DNA of 64,000 bases from Psychrobacter glacincola (GTDB lineage Bacteria; Pseudomonadota; Gammaproteobacteria; Pseudomonadales; Moraxellaceae). Each line of letters begins with the position of its first letter. Position 1 is the stretch's first letter. The position numbers were made by a program, and so were the translations under genes. The stretch lies in the NCBI RefSeq assembly GCF_904846075.1, contig NZ_CAJGZH010000002.1, positions 1 through 64,000 on the forward strand, written 5' to 3'. Positions 1 to 9,497 of the stretch are shown piece by piece. Under the pieces are notes generated by a model that searched no databases, was not told the DNA's origin, and saw only the letters and a program-made list of their open reading frames with translations.

Positions 1-297
1 GACGCGATTTTTTATCAGATGTCCAGCTTCATCCTCAGCACCTTGCTCTCTATCAAAGCTAATAGCATGGTTAGGAATGCCTTGCTTGCTGGCGATAGTG
101 TTGAGTTTTTGCTGCTGCTTCACCTTTAGTTGTGTCTCATAGGCATCAATCCTATTCTTGGCGTCATCCATACTAATGTCTTCATCTGCCGCCAAAGTTT
201 TGATCGCCATCACTAAATTGTTTTTTTCGATCATCATGATGACGTCTCTTGGCAGCTTTGGGTTGACTGGTTTTGAGCTAGGGTCGGGGTTAAACAT
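1..297 (-). CDS. Unidentified protein, N-terminal part, cut by window edge
   Basis: A reading frame starts with ATG at 295-297 and stays open for 99 codons to the left edge, so only the N-terminus is visible. A good ribosome site (AAGGAC) sits six bases before the ATG. The protein begins MFNPDPSSKPVNPKLPRDVI. Residues of about 18-50 (VIMMIEKNN, then AIKTLAADEDISMDDAKNRIDAY) faintly resemble the C-terminal fold of ribosomal protein L7/L12 found in small unknown proteins, but that is a weak impression. The next part is charged and probably helical. Codon use matches the neighbours. Function unknown. Confidence 0.7.
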   Translation of the reverse strand, partial: MFNPDPSSKPVNPKLPRDVIMMIEKNNLVMAIKTLAADEDISMDDAKNRIDAYETQLKVKQQQKLNTIASKQGIPNHAISFDREQGAEDEAGHLIKNRV

Positions 298-375
298 GAC
301 TGTCCTTATGGCGATATGAAAAATAGGCATCGATAGTGTTGATTATTATAACCATTTTATAGCAGTAATATTCAA

Positions 376-413
376 TCAAAAAAATACCGCAATCACGATA
401 ATGACTGCGGCAT
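376..413 (-). terminator. Rho-independent terminator after ppa
   Basis: Read on the minus strand, CCGCA-TCA and TGA-TGCGG arms form a hairpin followed by TATTTTTTT. It lies about 45 bases after the ppa stop codon and fits the end of that transcript. Confidence 0.7.
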
Positions 414-458
414 TTTAATAGCTATCCTTTATTAGCATTTCTGCCAATTTTTGATAGC

Positions 459-989
459 CTATAGGTCTTTCCAGCGTTGGATAGACTCTTTGATGACTTC
501 TTTTGCTTCTGCAACGTCGCCCCAAGATTCAACGACCGTAGTGCCTGGTTTTTTCAGATCTTTATAGTGGCTGAAATGGAACTCTAACTGGTTGATTAGC
601 TGCTTTGGTAGATCCGCTAGGCTGTTATAAGCGTTGCCTGTATCACGGTCGTCAGCAGGTACGACGACGATCTTGTCATCGACTTCGCCATCATCAACGA
701 ACTTCATCACACCAATGACTTTGGCTTTTAAGAAAATACCAGTTGGTAGCGGCTGCTCAGTCAGCAATAACACGTCAAGCTCATCACCATCTTCGTCAAG
801 CGTTTGCGGTATAAAACCATAGTTACAAGGCTTGGCAAAAATCTGTGGATCAATACGATCAAGCTCAAATACCGCCAGTTCACGATTCCACTCAATTTTA
901 TGGCTGCTACCAGCTGGGATTTCTACTACTACGTTGATAATGCCGCCGTCTACATCGCCTGCGTCCAAAATTTTGTTAAAATCTGCCAT
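459..989 (-). CDS. ppa: Inorganic pyrophosphatase, family I
   Basis: Hydrolyses pyrophosphate to phosphate in the cytoplasm, pulling biosynthetic reactions forward. The protein carries the family I metal-binding signature with aspartates at about 67, 69 and 72 (DEDGDELDV), the YGFIPQT segment, and later acidic residues in VDDGEVDDKIVVVPADD. I chose the ATG at 987-989 because GGAG lies six bases before it and the resulting 176 residues equal the usual length of the gammaproteobacterial enzyme; an in-frame ATG 12 bases earlier has no comparable site. It is a single-gene unit with its own terminator, and no residue looks out of place. Confidence 0.97.
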   Translation of the reverse strand: MADFNKILDAGDVDGGIINVVVEIPAGSSHKIEWNRELAVFELDRIDPQIFAKPCNYGFIPQTLDEDGDELDVLLLTEQPLPTGIFLKAKVIGVMKFVDDGEVDDKIVVVPADDRDTGNAYNSLADLPKQLINQLEFHFSHYKDLKKPGTTVVESWGDVAEAKEVIKESIQRWKDL

Positions 990-1197
990 AAAGTACTCCA
1001 ATTTGCTTTTGTTTTAAGTGCTTGAATAATAAGTGATGATAAAAGAATAACGTTGCGGCACTGCGATATTATCACTGTGCCCAATATGTGCCGCCTGCGA
1101 TTATAACAAGTTTGACTCAAATTTTCTCACAATGCTTAAGTCTAAGCGTGCACGATATTATGCAAAAAAAGATTATGCAAAAACGGACCTAAAGACC

Positions 1198-2025
1198 TCA
1201 CTTGGGTGCGAGTGCGCGTAGCTCAATGAGTCCAGCATGACGCTTAGCAATGTTATCAATAAGTTTTTGGGTCACTTGTTCATAGCTTAAGGCTTCACCA
1301 GTTTGTTCATCTGACTCTTTTTGCATAGCCGTAAAGTCGGATAACCGTAACATTTGCATCCCCGCATAGCCGCACGGATTAATCGCATTAAATGCGGATA
1401 AGTCACAATTTAAATTAAGCGCGATACCGTGATAGCTAAATCCATGTTTAATTTTGAAGCCTAACGATGCCATTTTTCCAAGCATCATTTTATCATCCGC
1501 TACAGATGTATCAGCATATAGATAAACACCGGGTGCGTCACGGCGCGCATGGGCGCTGATGGCTGTTGTGTCTGATGAAGCAAGATTTTGCAAACAGTCA
1601 TTGATGACGTCTTCGATTGCTTGCTCGGCATGCGAGACCAAGTTGCGCACACTCCAGCCCAAGCTATTCAAATCGAACAACCAATAAATAACCAGCTGCC
1701 CGTGACCATGCCATGTCACTTGACCGCCGCGATCCGTTTTTATAATAGGCGTATTGGTACGTTGCAAGATGTGCTCTTCTTTACCTGCTTGCCCTAAAGT
1801 ATACACATCATTGTGATCGACAATCCATAATTCGTCAGGTGTGCGCAGTCCTTGCTGTTTTTTTAAGTCAATACGTGCAAGTGTACGTGCTAGCATCGCA
1901 TCGAGAGTGGGAACGTAATCGGCTGTTGTTAGAGATTTGCTGATCAGTGTGTCATTAAGCTGTTGCGTGGTGTTTTGCATGAGAGTCGCAGTCTTATTGT
2001 GGTCTGGTTCGAAGAGGTGTATCAC
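1198..2025 (-). CDS. lipB: Octanoyl-[acyl-carrier-protein]:protein N-octanoyltransferase (lipoate biosynthesis)
   Basis: Transfers octanoate from acyl carrier protein to lipoyl domains, the first step of de novo lipoate attachment. Visible motifs are RGGQVTWHGHGQ (residues 99-110), the catalytic lysine in LGKMASLGFKIKHG (K184) and the catalytic cysteine in NPCGYAG (C218). At 275 residues it is longer than typical LipB because of an N-terminal extension. The longest start is GTG at 2023-2025; an ATG at 1978-1980 (residue 16) is also possible, and neither has a convincing ribosome site. The gene stands alone between ppa and a gene-free stretch. LipA, the usual functional partner, is not in this window. 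Confidence 0.95.
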   Translation of the reverse strand: MIHLFEPDHNKTATLMQNTTQQLNDTLISKSLTTADYVPTLDAMLARTLARIDLKKQQGLRTPDELWIVDHNDVYTLGQAGKEEHILQRTNTPIIKTDRGGQVTWHGHGQLVIYWLFDLNSLGWSVRNLVSHAEQAIEDVINDCLQNLASSDTTAISAHARRDAPGVYLYADTSVADDKMMLGKMASLGFKIKHGFSYHGIALNLNCDLSAFNAINPCGYAGMQMLRLSDFTAMQKESDEQTGEALSYEQVTQKLIDNIAKRHAGLIELRALAPK

Positions 2026-2345
2026 TGATATTTAGTCGTGATATCGATAGTGAGTGTAGCAGTTTTTGCGATTGGTACCCAAGATTATCTCTGGTCACGC
2101 TGTAAAACTCAACAATCAAAACACTGATAAATGCCCTAACGGAGTAGCCATAATAAGCAAAAGTTCTCAGTGCTTAATATGAAATTTCTAGCATTGTGAT
2201 GCGTGTTTATAGACACTTATTTCATACAGACGCAGGAGTCAACTTAATGTGCTGTTCATTGATTCGTTGATGCGCTACATTAAAGTGCAATGAATGGAAT
2301 CGCATTACTTATGTTCAGGGGTTGCCATCAATGCAACCCGCTGAT
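2026..2345. other. Gene-free stretch upstream of lipB
   Basis: No open frame of useful length and no clear RNA structure seen. It should contain the lipB promoter on the minus strand. It is bounded on the right by the 174-bp MITE-like repeat. Confidence 0.5.
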
Positions 2346-2519
2346 TAGGGCGTGTCCTTAATTCAATAGATTACTTTCTAAATGGGCTGAAAATGGCTAA
2401 ATTTTGCCAAACATCGTCAAATAGCTTCTTAATATCTCGATATTATTTGCGCTACTTTCCTTGTTTGACGGCAATTTATCTCATGTTTATCACCATTTTT
2501 AAAATGAGGATAAGCCCTA
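2346..2519 (+). mobile_element. 174-bp MITE-like element, copy 1
   Basis: This stretch is repeated at 32872-33045 with the same length and orientation and only scattered base differences. Its ends form inverted repeats, TAGGGCGTGTCCTTA on the left and TGAGGATAAGCCCTA on the right, degenerate compared with copy 2. The interior encodes no protein and holds the short dyad AATATC-TC-GATATT. The outermost TA at both ends would fit a TA target duplication, as in IS630/Tc1-type elements, but this is inference because no parent transposase lies in the window. It ends 63 bases before the aldehyde dehydrogenase start. Confidence 0.75.
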
Positions 2520-2582
2520 GAAATACAGAGTCTCTAACCCAATAGAGTATATTGACTCCAACGCAGATGACAAGGAAGATAA

Positions 2583-4067
2583 ATGACAGATAATAATCAA
2601 AACATGAATGAGCAGACCTCAATCGACACGGATATGTTGCAGCAACCTGCGCCAAAATCGCCTAGTATTGCTAATACGGTTGATGAGATGCGAGCGCAAT
2701 TTTTACGCTTACAAACACTCAGTCGCACGCAGCCAATCAATGACTGGGCCACTCGTGAAACCCAACTAGACAGTCTAGAAGTCATGCTTAGCGATAACCA
2801 AGCCAGTTTCGCCAAAGCGATCAGTGCCGACTTTGGTTATCGTAGCGAATCAGAGACCCAGTTTGCCGAGTTGTTTCCTAGCTTTACTGGTATCAGTCAT
2901 GCCAAAAAGCACGGTAAAAAATGGATGAAAGTTCAGCGGGCTTCTATTTCAGCGCTGTATATGCCAGCTCATAATGAAATCCAGCCTCAGCCATTGGGCG
3001 TGGTTGGTATCATGGTGCCTTGGAACTATCCGTTATTTTTAGCAGTAGGACCGATGATTGATGCACTCACTGCTGGCAACAGAGTTATGATCAAGATGAG
3101 TGAAGCGGCACCGCAATTTGCCCAAGCATTTGCCAGTGCGATTGCTCGTTATTTTTCACCAGACATGATTTGTGTAGTACTGGGTGAGGTAGACATTGCG
3201 GTTGCTTTTAGTGAGCTGCCTTTTGATCATCTGCTTTATACGGGCTCTACGGCTGTGGGCAAAAAAGTCATGGCGGCGGCGGCTCCTAACTTAACACCCG
3301 TCACGCTCGAGCTGGGCGGTAAATCACCGGTCGTCGTGTTAGAGGGCGCAAACTTAGAAAACGCCGTCAATCGTGTGATGATGGGCAAAACACTAAATGC
3401 GGGTCAGACCTGTATTGCCCCTGATTATGTACTGATTCAGCGCCAATATCATGAAGAGTTTATCCGTTTAGCAAAAGAGTGGATGGAAAAGCACTATCCA
3501 AATATTGAGAGCAATCCAGATTACTCACGTATTATCAATGGCGAGCAATTTAAGCGTGTCAAAGGCTATCTAGATGCATTATCGAGCGATGGGATCCATA
3601 AGCTCACTGATGCTGAGTCTAATATCGAAACGCGTCTAATGCCGCCTGTCATCGTGAGTGAGCCTGCCCCCGATAGTGATGTGATGCAGGAAGAGATTTT
3701 TGCGCCGATTTTGCCATTGATGCATTACGATACGCTTGATGATGCCATTCATTTTGTCAACGAGCGACCACGCCCACTGGCGTTATACGTTTTTGGTGAT
3801 AACTATAACGCCCTAGAGAAAGTACGTAACAATACGGTCTCTGGTGGCCTATGTATTAATGAAGTGCTGATACATGTTGCCCAGCATGACTTACCGTTTG
3901 GCGGGGTTGGCGATTCAGGAACGGGGGCTTACCATGGTAAAGCGGGATTCGAGCGTCTTAGCCATATGAAACCAGTATTTGTACAATCCAAGTTAAATGG
4001 GTTGAATTTGTTGTTGCCACCTTATGGCGGGTTGTTTAAAAAAGCCATGGCAATGTTTTTAAAATAA
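2583..4067 (+). CDS. NAD(P)-dependent aldehyde dehydrogenase, coniferyl aldehyde dehydrogenase type
   Basis: Oxidises an aldehyde to the acid with NAD(P)+. The 494-residue protein has the cofactor segment GIMVPWNYPLFLAVGP (143-158), the catalytic glutamate in LELGGKSP (E243) and the nucleophile in NAGQTCIAP (C277). The compact form without extra N-terminal helices, and motifs such as LPFGGVGDSGTGAYHG near the C-terminus, match the class 3-like group annotated as coniferyl aldehyde dehydrogenase. The true substrate cannot be read from the sequence; medium- or long-chain aliphatic aldehydes are equally possible. Start supported by AAGGAAG eight bases upstream. A strong terminator follows at 4163, so it is probably monocistronic. 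Confidence 0.9.
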   Translation: MTDNNQNMNEQTSIDTDMLQQPAPKSPSIANTVDEMRAQFLRLQTLSRTQPINDWATRETQLDSLEVMLSDNQASFAKAISADFGYRSESETQFAELFPSFTGISHAKKHGKKWMKVQRASISALYMPAHNEIQPQPLGVVGIMVPWNYPLFLAVGPMIDALTAGNRVMIKMSEAAPQFAQAFASAIARYFSPDMICVVLGEVDIAVAFSELPFDHLLYTGSTAVGKKVMAAAAPNLTPVTLELGGKSPVVVLEGANLENAVNRVMMGKTLNAGQTCIAPDYVLIQRQYHEEFIRLAKEWMEKHYPNIESNPDYSRIINGEQFKRVKGYLDALSSDGIHKLTDAESNIETRLMPPVIVSEPAPDSDVMQEEIFAPILPLMHYDTLDDAIHFVNERPRPLALYVFGDNYNALEKVRNNTVSGGLCINEVLIHVAQHDLPFGGVGDSGTGAYHGKAGFERLSHMKPVFVQSKLNGLNLLLPPYGGLFKKAMAMFLK

Positions 4068-4162
4068 CAAATGCTAAAGTGAGCAAAGTTGACATAACTT
4101 TCGTTCAAGTAAACAAAAATACCTAATCATTGTGAGCAATCATATAAGCAACTTTAAAAAAC

Positions 4163-4192
4163 AGCATCTATCTCAATAGGTGCTATTTTTTT
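4163..4192 (+). terminator. Rho-independent terminator after aldehyde dehydrogenase
   Basis: AGCATCTAT and ATAGGTGCT pair over nine bases with a CTCA loop, followed by a seven-T run. It lies in the 349-base gap 4068-4416; the rest of that gap holds no gene and presumably the promoter of the betaine transporter. Confidence 0.85.
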
Positions 4193-4416
4193 GTATAAAA
4201 GTAAGCGATAAAAAATTAATGAGCATTTGTCATCTTGTCTATAAATCGCTACACTTTGTAGTGAGCCTAAACGATAGTAGTATTAGTTTTAGATGAAGAC
4301 GTTGTCTAGTCTTCAACGACTGAATGAGTCAAAAGCAATACACGCTTGGCGTAAAGCAATAATGTTATTGACTTGGGCGTTCATTTCCATAATAAAAATT
4401 ATAAATAGGACATCTT

Positions 4417-6348
4417 ATGCGCCAATGGATTGCGTTAAGTTTACTATGCATGAGCGTGCTGTTACTGCCAGTATCGGCATCAGCAGCCTGCGACTCACCA
4501 ATCAAATTTGGCGCTCTGACATGGGAGAGCGGTCAGTTTATCTCTGGGGTGCTTAAGTACATCGCTGAAGATGGCTATGATTGTACAATTGAAGAGGTGC
4601 CGGGTGCTGGTCCTGCACTCGAAACGGCATTGTCACAAAACGACATTCAAGTGATTGGGGAGCAGTGGGTTGGACGCTCGCCAATTATGGAACAAGCCAT
4701 CGAGCAGAATAAAGTGGCAGTCATCGGTGATACGCTCAAAGGCGGCGCAACTCAAGGTTGGTATGTACCCAAATATGTATTAGAAGAAAACCCAGGTCTA
4801 CGCAGTTATCAAGATTTGCCTAAATATGCTGAGCTGTTTAAAGATCCTGAAGACCCTAGCAAATCACGCTTTATGAATTGTCCGTCTGGTTGGACGTGTG
4901 AGATTTTCAATACTCGCTTGCTGAAGAATACAGGTTTGGACAGTATCTTTAATAATGCCCATCCCGGCACTGGGGCAGCGCTCGACGCTGAGATTGCCTC
5001 TGCTTTTGAGCAACATAAGCCACTACTGTTTTATTACTGGCAGCCTACGGGCTTGATGGCAAAATATGACTTTGCGCCATTAGAGTTCCCTGCCCATGAT
5101 GACGCTTGTTGGCAAGATTTGTTACGAGCGGATGGCACCGCCGATTGTGTGTCTGGCTTCCCTGTCTCACCTTTAGGTATCGCAGTATCTACCCCCTTTA
5201 TTGAATCCAATCCAGAGCTTGCTGATGTCTTTAAAAAAGTTCAGTTTAGCTCCGATGAGCTCAATGGTGCTATCTTGGAGATGAGTGAAAATAAACGCAG
5301 TGGCGATGAGCAAGCACTAGCATTTTTGCGTAAATATCCGAGCGTCTGGCAAGCATGGTTGTCTGATGAAGCAGCCAGTAACCTTGCGGCTAAGCTAGGC
5401 ATCAGCTTAACGGGCGAGGCTATCACTTCAGATGCAACCGTCTCTAGCACTAATCGAGCGACCTCATTATCGAGCTTTCCTTCTTGGTCACTTGAGACGC
5501 CGCTTAATAATACATTAGCAAGCGTTGTCCAAAATTATGGCGATGTGTTTCGTACTGTCAGTACCATGGCGTTAACCTATCTATTGCTACCGATTGAGCG
5601 TCTATTAACCACTATGCCGCCTTGGCTTATCATTGCGCTTGTGAGCGTATTGGCATGGTTTGGTGTCCGTAAAATCTGGTTTGCACTGGCATGCGGCGCA
5701 GGACTTTTTCTCATTGGTGCATTTGGACTATGGGGCGCATTGATTGATACCTTGGCACTGCTCATCGTATCAGTGTTGGTGACCGTCGTGATTGGTATTC
5801 CTATAGGCATTGCTATGTCGGGCAGTAAAATTCTTCGCAAGGTTGTGACGCCAATACTGGATGTGATGCAGACCATGCCAAGTTTTGTCTATTTGATACC
5901 CGTATTAATGTTATTTGGGATTGGCAAAGTGCCTGCGTTATTTGCCACTATTATTTATGCCTTGCCACCACTGATTCGGCTGACGACATTGGGGATTACC
6001 CAAGTCAATCATGAGATGGTCGAAGCAGGGCGCTCGTTCGGTAGCACACACTTGCAGCTGCTCATTTGGATTAAATTGCCGCAAGCATTACCCAGTATTA
6101 TGGCGGGCGTGAATCAAGCGGTGATGATGTCGCTCTCTATGGTGGTGCTCGCGTCTATGATTGGCGCACCGGGGCTTGGTGAAGATGTGTTGCAATCGAT
6201 TCAAACGCTTAATATCGGTCAGGGCTTGCAAGCAGGTACGGCGATTGTCATCGTTGCAATTATCATTGACCGTATCACCCAAGCGTTCGGTCAAGGCAAG
6301 CGTGCTTGGCAAAAAACCATCGATGCTGGCAGGCATCCCATTGGTTAA
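4417..6348 (+). CDS. Glycine betaine/choline ABC transporter, substrate-binding protein fused to permease
   Basis: One 643-residue polypeptide combines two subunits of an osmoprotectant importer. Residues 1-23 form a signal peptide ending ASA; about 24-300 are an OpuAC/ProX-type binding domain (start CDSPIKFGALTWESG, with the PSGWTCEIFN segment). About 380-640 form a ProW-type permease with several membrane spans and the EAA loop (VEAGRSFGS, then GAPGLGEDVL) that contacts the ATPase. Fusions in Gram-positive OpuA/BusA systems have the permease first; here the binding domain is first and the signal sequence places it outside. The ATPase gene follows 75 bases downstream. AGGA before the ATG supports the start. 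Specificity (betaine, choline, carnitine) is not resolved. Confidence 0.92.
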   Translation: MRQWIALSLLCMSVLLLPVSASAACDSPIKFGALTWESGQFISGVLKYIAEDGYDCTIEEVPGAGPALETALSQNDIQVIGEQWVGRSPIMEQAIEQNKVAVIGDTLKGGATQGWYVPKYVLEENPGLRSYQDLPKYAELFKDPEDPSKSRFMNCPSGWTCEIFNTRLLKNTGLDSIFNNAHPGTGAALDAEIASAFEQHKPLLFYYWQPTGLMAKYDFAPLEFPAHDDACWQDLLRADGTADCVSGFPVSPLGIAVSTPFIESNPELADVFKKVQFSSDELNGAILEMSENKRSGDEQALAFLRKYPSVWQAWLSDEAASNLAAKLGISLTGEAITSDATVSSTNRATSLSSFPSWSLETPLNNTLASVVQNYGDVFRTVSTMALTYLLLPIERLLTTMPPWLIIALVSVLAWFGVRKIWFALACGAGLFLIGAFGLWGALIDTLALLIVSVLVTVVIGIPIGIAMSGSKILRKVVTPILDVMQTMPSFVYLIPVLMLFGIGKVPALFATIIYALPPLIRLTTLGITQVNHEMVEAGRSFGSTHLQLLIWIKLPQALPSIMAGVNQAVMMSLSMVVLASMIGAPGLGEDVLQSIQTLNIGQGLQAGTAIVIVAIIIDRITQAFGQGKRAWQKTIDAGRHPIG

Positions 6349-6423
6349 TTATCAGTGCCCTGGTCGAATGTTCAACACGCCCTAATCATAATGATAACTA
6401 GAAAAATAAAAATGAGAGCCATC

Positions 6424-7332
6424 ATGAATCATATTCAATTGGAAAATATCAGCAAGATTTATAATGCCAATAGCTCGCAAGCAAAGTCTGCATTGGCATT
6501 ACTAGCAGAAGGTATGGATAGTATTCAGGTAAAGGAACAAACAGGCTATTCGGTCGGGCTTTATGACATCAATTTAAGCGTTAAAGCAGGTGAGCTGCAT
6601 TGTATTATGGGCTTGTCAGGTTCAGGAAAATCAACCTTGATACGCCATATCAATCGTTTGATTGACCCAACCAGCGGTAAAATATGGGTTGATACTTCTA
6701 TTAATGCTAAGCCGTCTACTATTGCTAAGCCCTCCACTAATGCCAAACCCTCTGCTGATGTATTAGAAAATGGAAGATCATCGTCTGCTATTAATATTTT
6801 AGAGCTAAATGATAAAGCGCTACAGCATTATCGCCAGCAGACACTCAGTATGGTTTTTCAGCATTTTGGTTTGGTGCCACATATGACGGTGCTGCAAAAC
6901 GTCGCTTACGGCTTGCGAGTGCGAAAAATGAGTATCAAAGAACGCCACGAGGTTGCTCGGCATTGGCTTAATGAAGTTGGGCTAGCAAATTTGGAGAAAA
7001 GTTACCCTGATGAGCTGTCAGGAGGGATGCAGCAGCGAGTAGGGCTTGCGCGTGCCTTAGCAACCGACAATCAAATATTGCTGATGGACGAGGCTTTCTC
7101 TGCCCTTGATCCCCTTATTCGTGCCCAATTACAAGACCAACTACTTGAGCTACAAGCACGGCTAAACAAAACCATCGTCTTTATCACTCATGATATCGAT
7201 GAAGCGATTAAGGTCGGTCAGCGGATTAGTATTTTAAATGGCGGGCGTTTGGTACAAACGGATACACCCAGTGAATTACGCCACAACCCAGCTGATGAGT
7301 ATGTGGCGCAATTTATGCGTGCCAAAATTTAA
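6424..7332 (+). CDS. Glycine betaine/choline ABC transporter ATP-binding protein (ProV/OpuAA-like)
   Basis: Cytoplasmic ATPase that powers the preceding permease. With the ATG at 6424 the protein has 302 residues: Walker A GLSGSGKST (63-71), Q-loop VFQHFGL (Q146), signature LSGGMQQR (198-205), Walker B LLMDEAFSALDP (219-230) and switch histidine THD (H256). Between Walker A and the Q-loop there is a 34-residue insertion (about 91-124) containing a near-repeat NAKPST/IAKPST/NAKPSA. E. coli ProV has two C-terminal CBS domains that sense ionic strength; this protein ends at the ATPase fold and lacks them. I preferred 6424 because GAGAG lies five bases before it; ATG 6412 or 6355 are alternatives. 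Confidence 0.92.
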   Translation: MNHIQLENISKIYNANSSQAKSALALLAEGMDSIQVKEQTGYSVGLYDINLSVKAGELHCIMGLSGSGKSTLIRHINRLIDPTSGKIWVDTSINAKPSTIAKPSTNAKPSADVLENGRSSSAINILELNDKALQHYRQQTLSMVFQHFGLVPHMTVLQNVAYGLRVRKMSIKERHEVARHWLNEVGLANLEKSYPDELSGGMQQRVGLARALATDNQILLMDEAFSALDPLIRAQLQDQLLELQARLNKTIVFITHDIDEAIKVGQRISILNGGRLVQTDTPSELRHNPADEYVAQFMRAKI

Positions 7333-7621
7333 TTTAAAAATAATACGACGTTTTTTTAAATGCTGTTTTATAAATTACACCTGCAAAATGATAGATTTCT
7401 GTCTATATCATTATTCTTACACTGGTGTTAAAAAAGTGTAGCAACCCCTTAGTTACTATTAAAGTAAACTCCATCATCGATGTATACTATTAAGATACTC
7501 TAATAGTGTATTAGCTTTGCTAAAATCTTGATTTATCCACTCTCATTGATTACGTAAGAAGATCATGAGCGAGCATAAAAACTCAGTTTATGATCGTAAG
7601 ACTTCGTAAAAAGGACCTCGC

Positions 7622-9436
7622 ATGCCGCATAAGAAAATTCGCCATAATGATCATAGTCATACTAATAAGTTAGCGACAGACTCACCATGTGATTCATCAC
7701 GTTGGCTAAAAAACATTAGTGCCGTTGGTGTCACGACAGTACTGAGTGCTGGCATATTGGTCGCTTGTGGACAAATGAGTAGTGCGGAGAGCAATGCAAG
7801 TAGCACGACTAAATCAGCCAAGCAAAACAGTGGAGTGACTAGCTCACGTGACATGCTGCCTTCCGATATGCTTGGACAAATGCGAGCGCTGCCGCAATTG
7901 ACAAAAGGCTTAGGTGACACGGGCACAGCAGTCATTGACCCTAATAAACCGACATTGATTAAATTTTGGGCAAGCTGGTGCCCATTATGTTTGGGTACGT
8001 TGGCAGAAACCGAAGAATGGCGCACCGATCCCAAGTTCGCTGATTTAAATGTCGTGACTGTTGTCAGTCCCGGTCATCTAAACGAAAAAGCCGATAGCGA
8101 CTTTAGCACTTGGTATGCAGGCGTCCAAGCAGACTATCCAAAGCTACCAGTATTGTCTGACGCTTCAGGCGAGCTGATTAATAAACTTGGTGTGCAAGTT
8201 TATCCAAGCTGGGCGATACTCGATAAAAGCGGCAACTTGGTGCATTTGGTGAAAGGCAATATATCGGCAGAGCAAGCCTATGCCCTTGCTGAAAATGCCA
8301 ATAATGATTTTGCTGAGCTTAAAGCAGGGAGTGCTAAACCAGCAAACGCGCAAACCTTAGACAACAACAGCAAGATTGAAACCATCAAACAAAAAGAGGG
8401 CGTTTATTATAACGATAAAGGCAAAGCGATTAATACGCGCTCAATCTACTTGGCGGGCGGCTGCTTTTGGGGCGTAGAAGCTTACATGGAGCGCGTCGAG
8501 GGTGTGGTCGACGCTGTATCAGGCTATGCCAACGGTGATACCGCCAATCCAAGTTACGAGCAAGTGATTCGTGGTTCAGGTCATGCCGAAGCCGTCAAAG
8601 TCACTTACGATGCGGATAAAACAGACCTTGATACTATCTTAAAATACTACTTCCGCGTGATAGATCCAACCAGCCTCAACAAACAAGGCAATGATCACGG
8701 TGTGCAGTACCGCTCAGGCGTTTATTACACCGATAAAGAAGATAAAGCAGTGATTGATGCTGCCCTCCAACGTGTGCAAAGCCAGTATAAACAAAAAATT
8801 GTAGTAGAAAATGAGCCGCTAGACAATTTCTACTTAGCTGAAATGTACCATCAGGATTATCTGGCAAAAAATCCAAACGGCTATTGTCATGTTGATTTAA
8901 GCCTTGCCGATGATAAACCAGAAGGTACTGCGCGTACCAAGCTTGCACCTGTAAGTACCGTTGCTGAGACTTTAAATCCTAAGCGTTACGCAGGATTTGA
9001 TAAAGGCGCGCTCAAAAACACCTTGACCAAAGCACAATACAATATCACGCAAGATGCCGGTACTGAGCGCGCCTTTAGCCATGAATATGATAATTTATTT
9101 GCGCCGGGTATCTATGTCGATGTGGTGAGCGGTGAGCCTTTATTTTTATCAACTGATAAATACCAATCTGGCTGTGGTTGGCCAAGCTTTACCAAGCCGA
9201 TTGACATGCAAGTCATTACCCAGCATGAAGACACCGCTTTTAATATGGTACGCACTGAAGTTCGCTCGCGAGTAGCAGACTCACATCTGGGTCATGTATT
9301 CCCTGATGGGCCAAAAGATCGTGGCGGGCTGCGCTATTGTATCAATGGCGGGGCGCTACAGTTTATTCCAGTCGATGTGATGCCGCAGTCAGGCTATGCG
9401 CCATTAGTGAAGTTGGTTAAGCCTGCAAAACCTTAA
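7622..9436 (+). CDS. msrAB: Thioredoxin-MsrA-MsrB trifunctional methionine sulfoxide reductase, predicted lipoprotein
   Basis: Repairs oxidised methionine in exported proteins. The N-terminus has a long polar stretch, a hydrophobic segment and a lipobox LVAC (C49), suggesting envelope anchoring. Domains in order: thioredoxin-like with WASWCPLC (C120, C123), MsrA with GCFWG (catalytic C281, resolving C422 in NGYCHVD), MsrB with SGCGWPSF (C518) and catalytic RYCIN (C573). The MsrB zinc CxxC pairs of the E. coli type are absent ([11 protein letters not shown]), as in Neisseria PilB, which this protein resembles in architecture. At 604 residues it is longer than PilB, mainly at the N-terminus. 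AAGGA precedes the ATG; a terminator follows at 9468. Confidence 0.95.
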   Translation: MPHKKIRHNDHSHTNKLATDSPCDSSRWLKNISAVGVTTVLSAGILVACGQMSSAESNASSTTKSAKQNSGVTSSRDMLPSDMLGQMRALPQLTKGLGDTGTAVIDPNKPTLIKFWASWCPLCLGTLAETEEWRTDPKFADLNVVTVVSPGHLNEKADSDFSTWYAGVQADYPKLPVLSDASGELINKLGVQVYPSWAILDKSGNLVHLVKGNISAEQAYALAENANNDFAELKAGSAKPANAQTLDNNSKIETIKQKEGVYYNDKGKAINTRSIYLAGGCFWGVEAYMERVEGVVDAVSGYANGDTANPSYEQVIRGSGHAEAVKVTYDADKTDLDTILKYYFRVIDPTSLNKQGNDHGVQYRSGVYYTDKEDKAVIDAALQRVQSQYKQKIVVENEPLDNFYLAEMYHQDYLAKNPNGYCHVDLSLADDKPEGTARTKLAPVSTVAETLNPKRYAGFDKGALKNTLTKAQYNITQDAGTERAFSHEYDNLFAPGIYVDVVSGEPLFLSTDKYQSGCGWPSFTKPIDMQVITQHEDTAFNMVRTEVRSRVADSHLGHVFPDGPKDRGGLRYCINGGALQFIPVDVMPQSGYAPLVKLVKPAKP

Positions 9437-9467
9437 TTATTAATACTGATAATCGACTTTATATAGA

Positions 9468-9497
9468 GACGTTAAGATAATTCTTAGCGTCTTTTTT
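9468..9497 (+). terminator. Rho-independent terminator after msrAB
   Basis: GACGTTAAGA pairs with TCTTAGCGTC around a four-base loop, followed by six Ts. Apart from this and the left end of the tnpB element, the gap 9437-9763 shows no gene. Confidence 0.85.

Noticed and set aside
4293..4556. Plus-strand frame overlapping the start of the betaine transporter gene
   Set aside because: It overlaps a clear signal-peptide-bearing gene in another frame and its product has no family resemblance.
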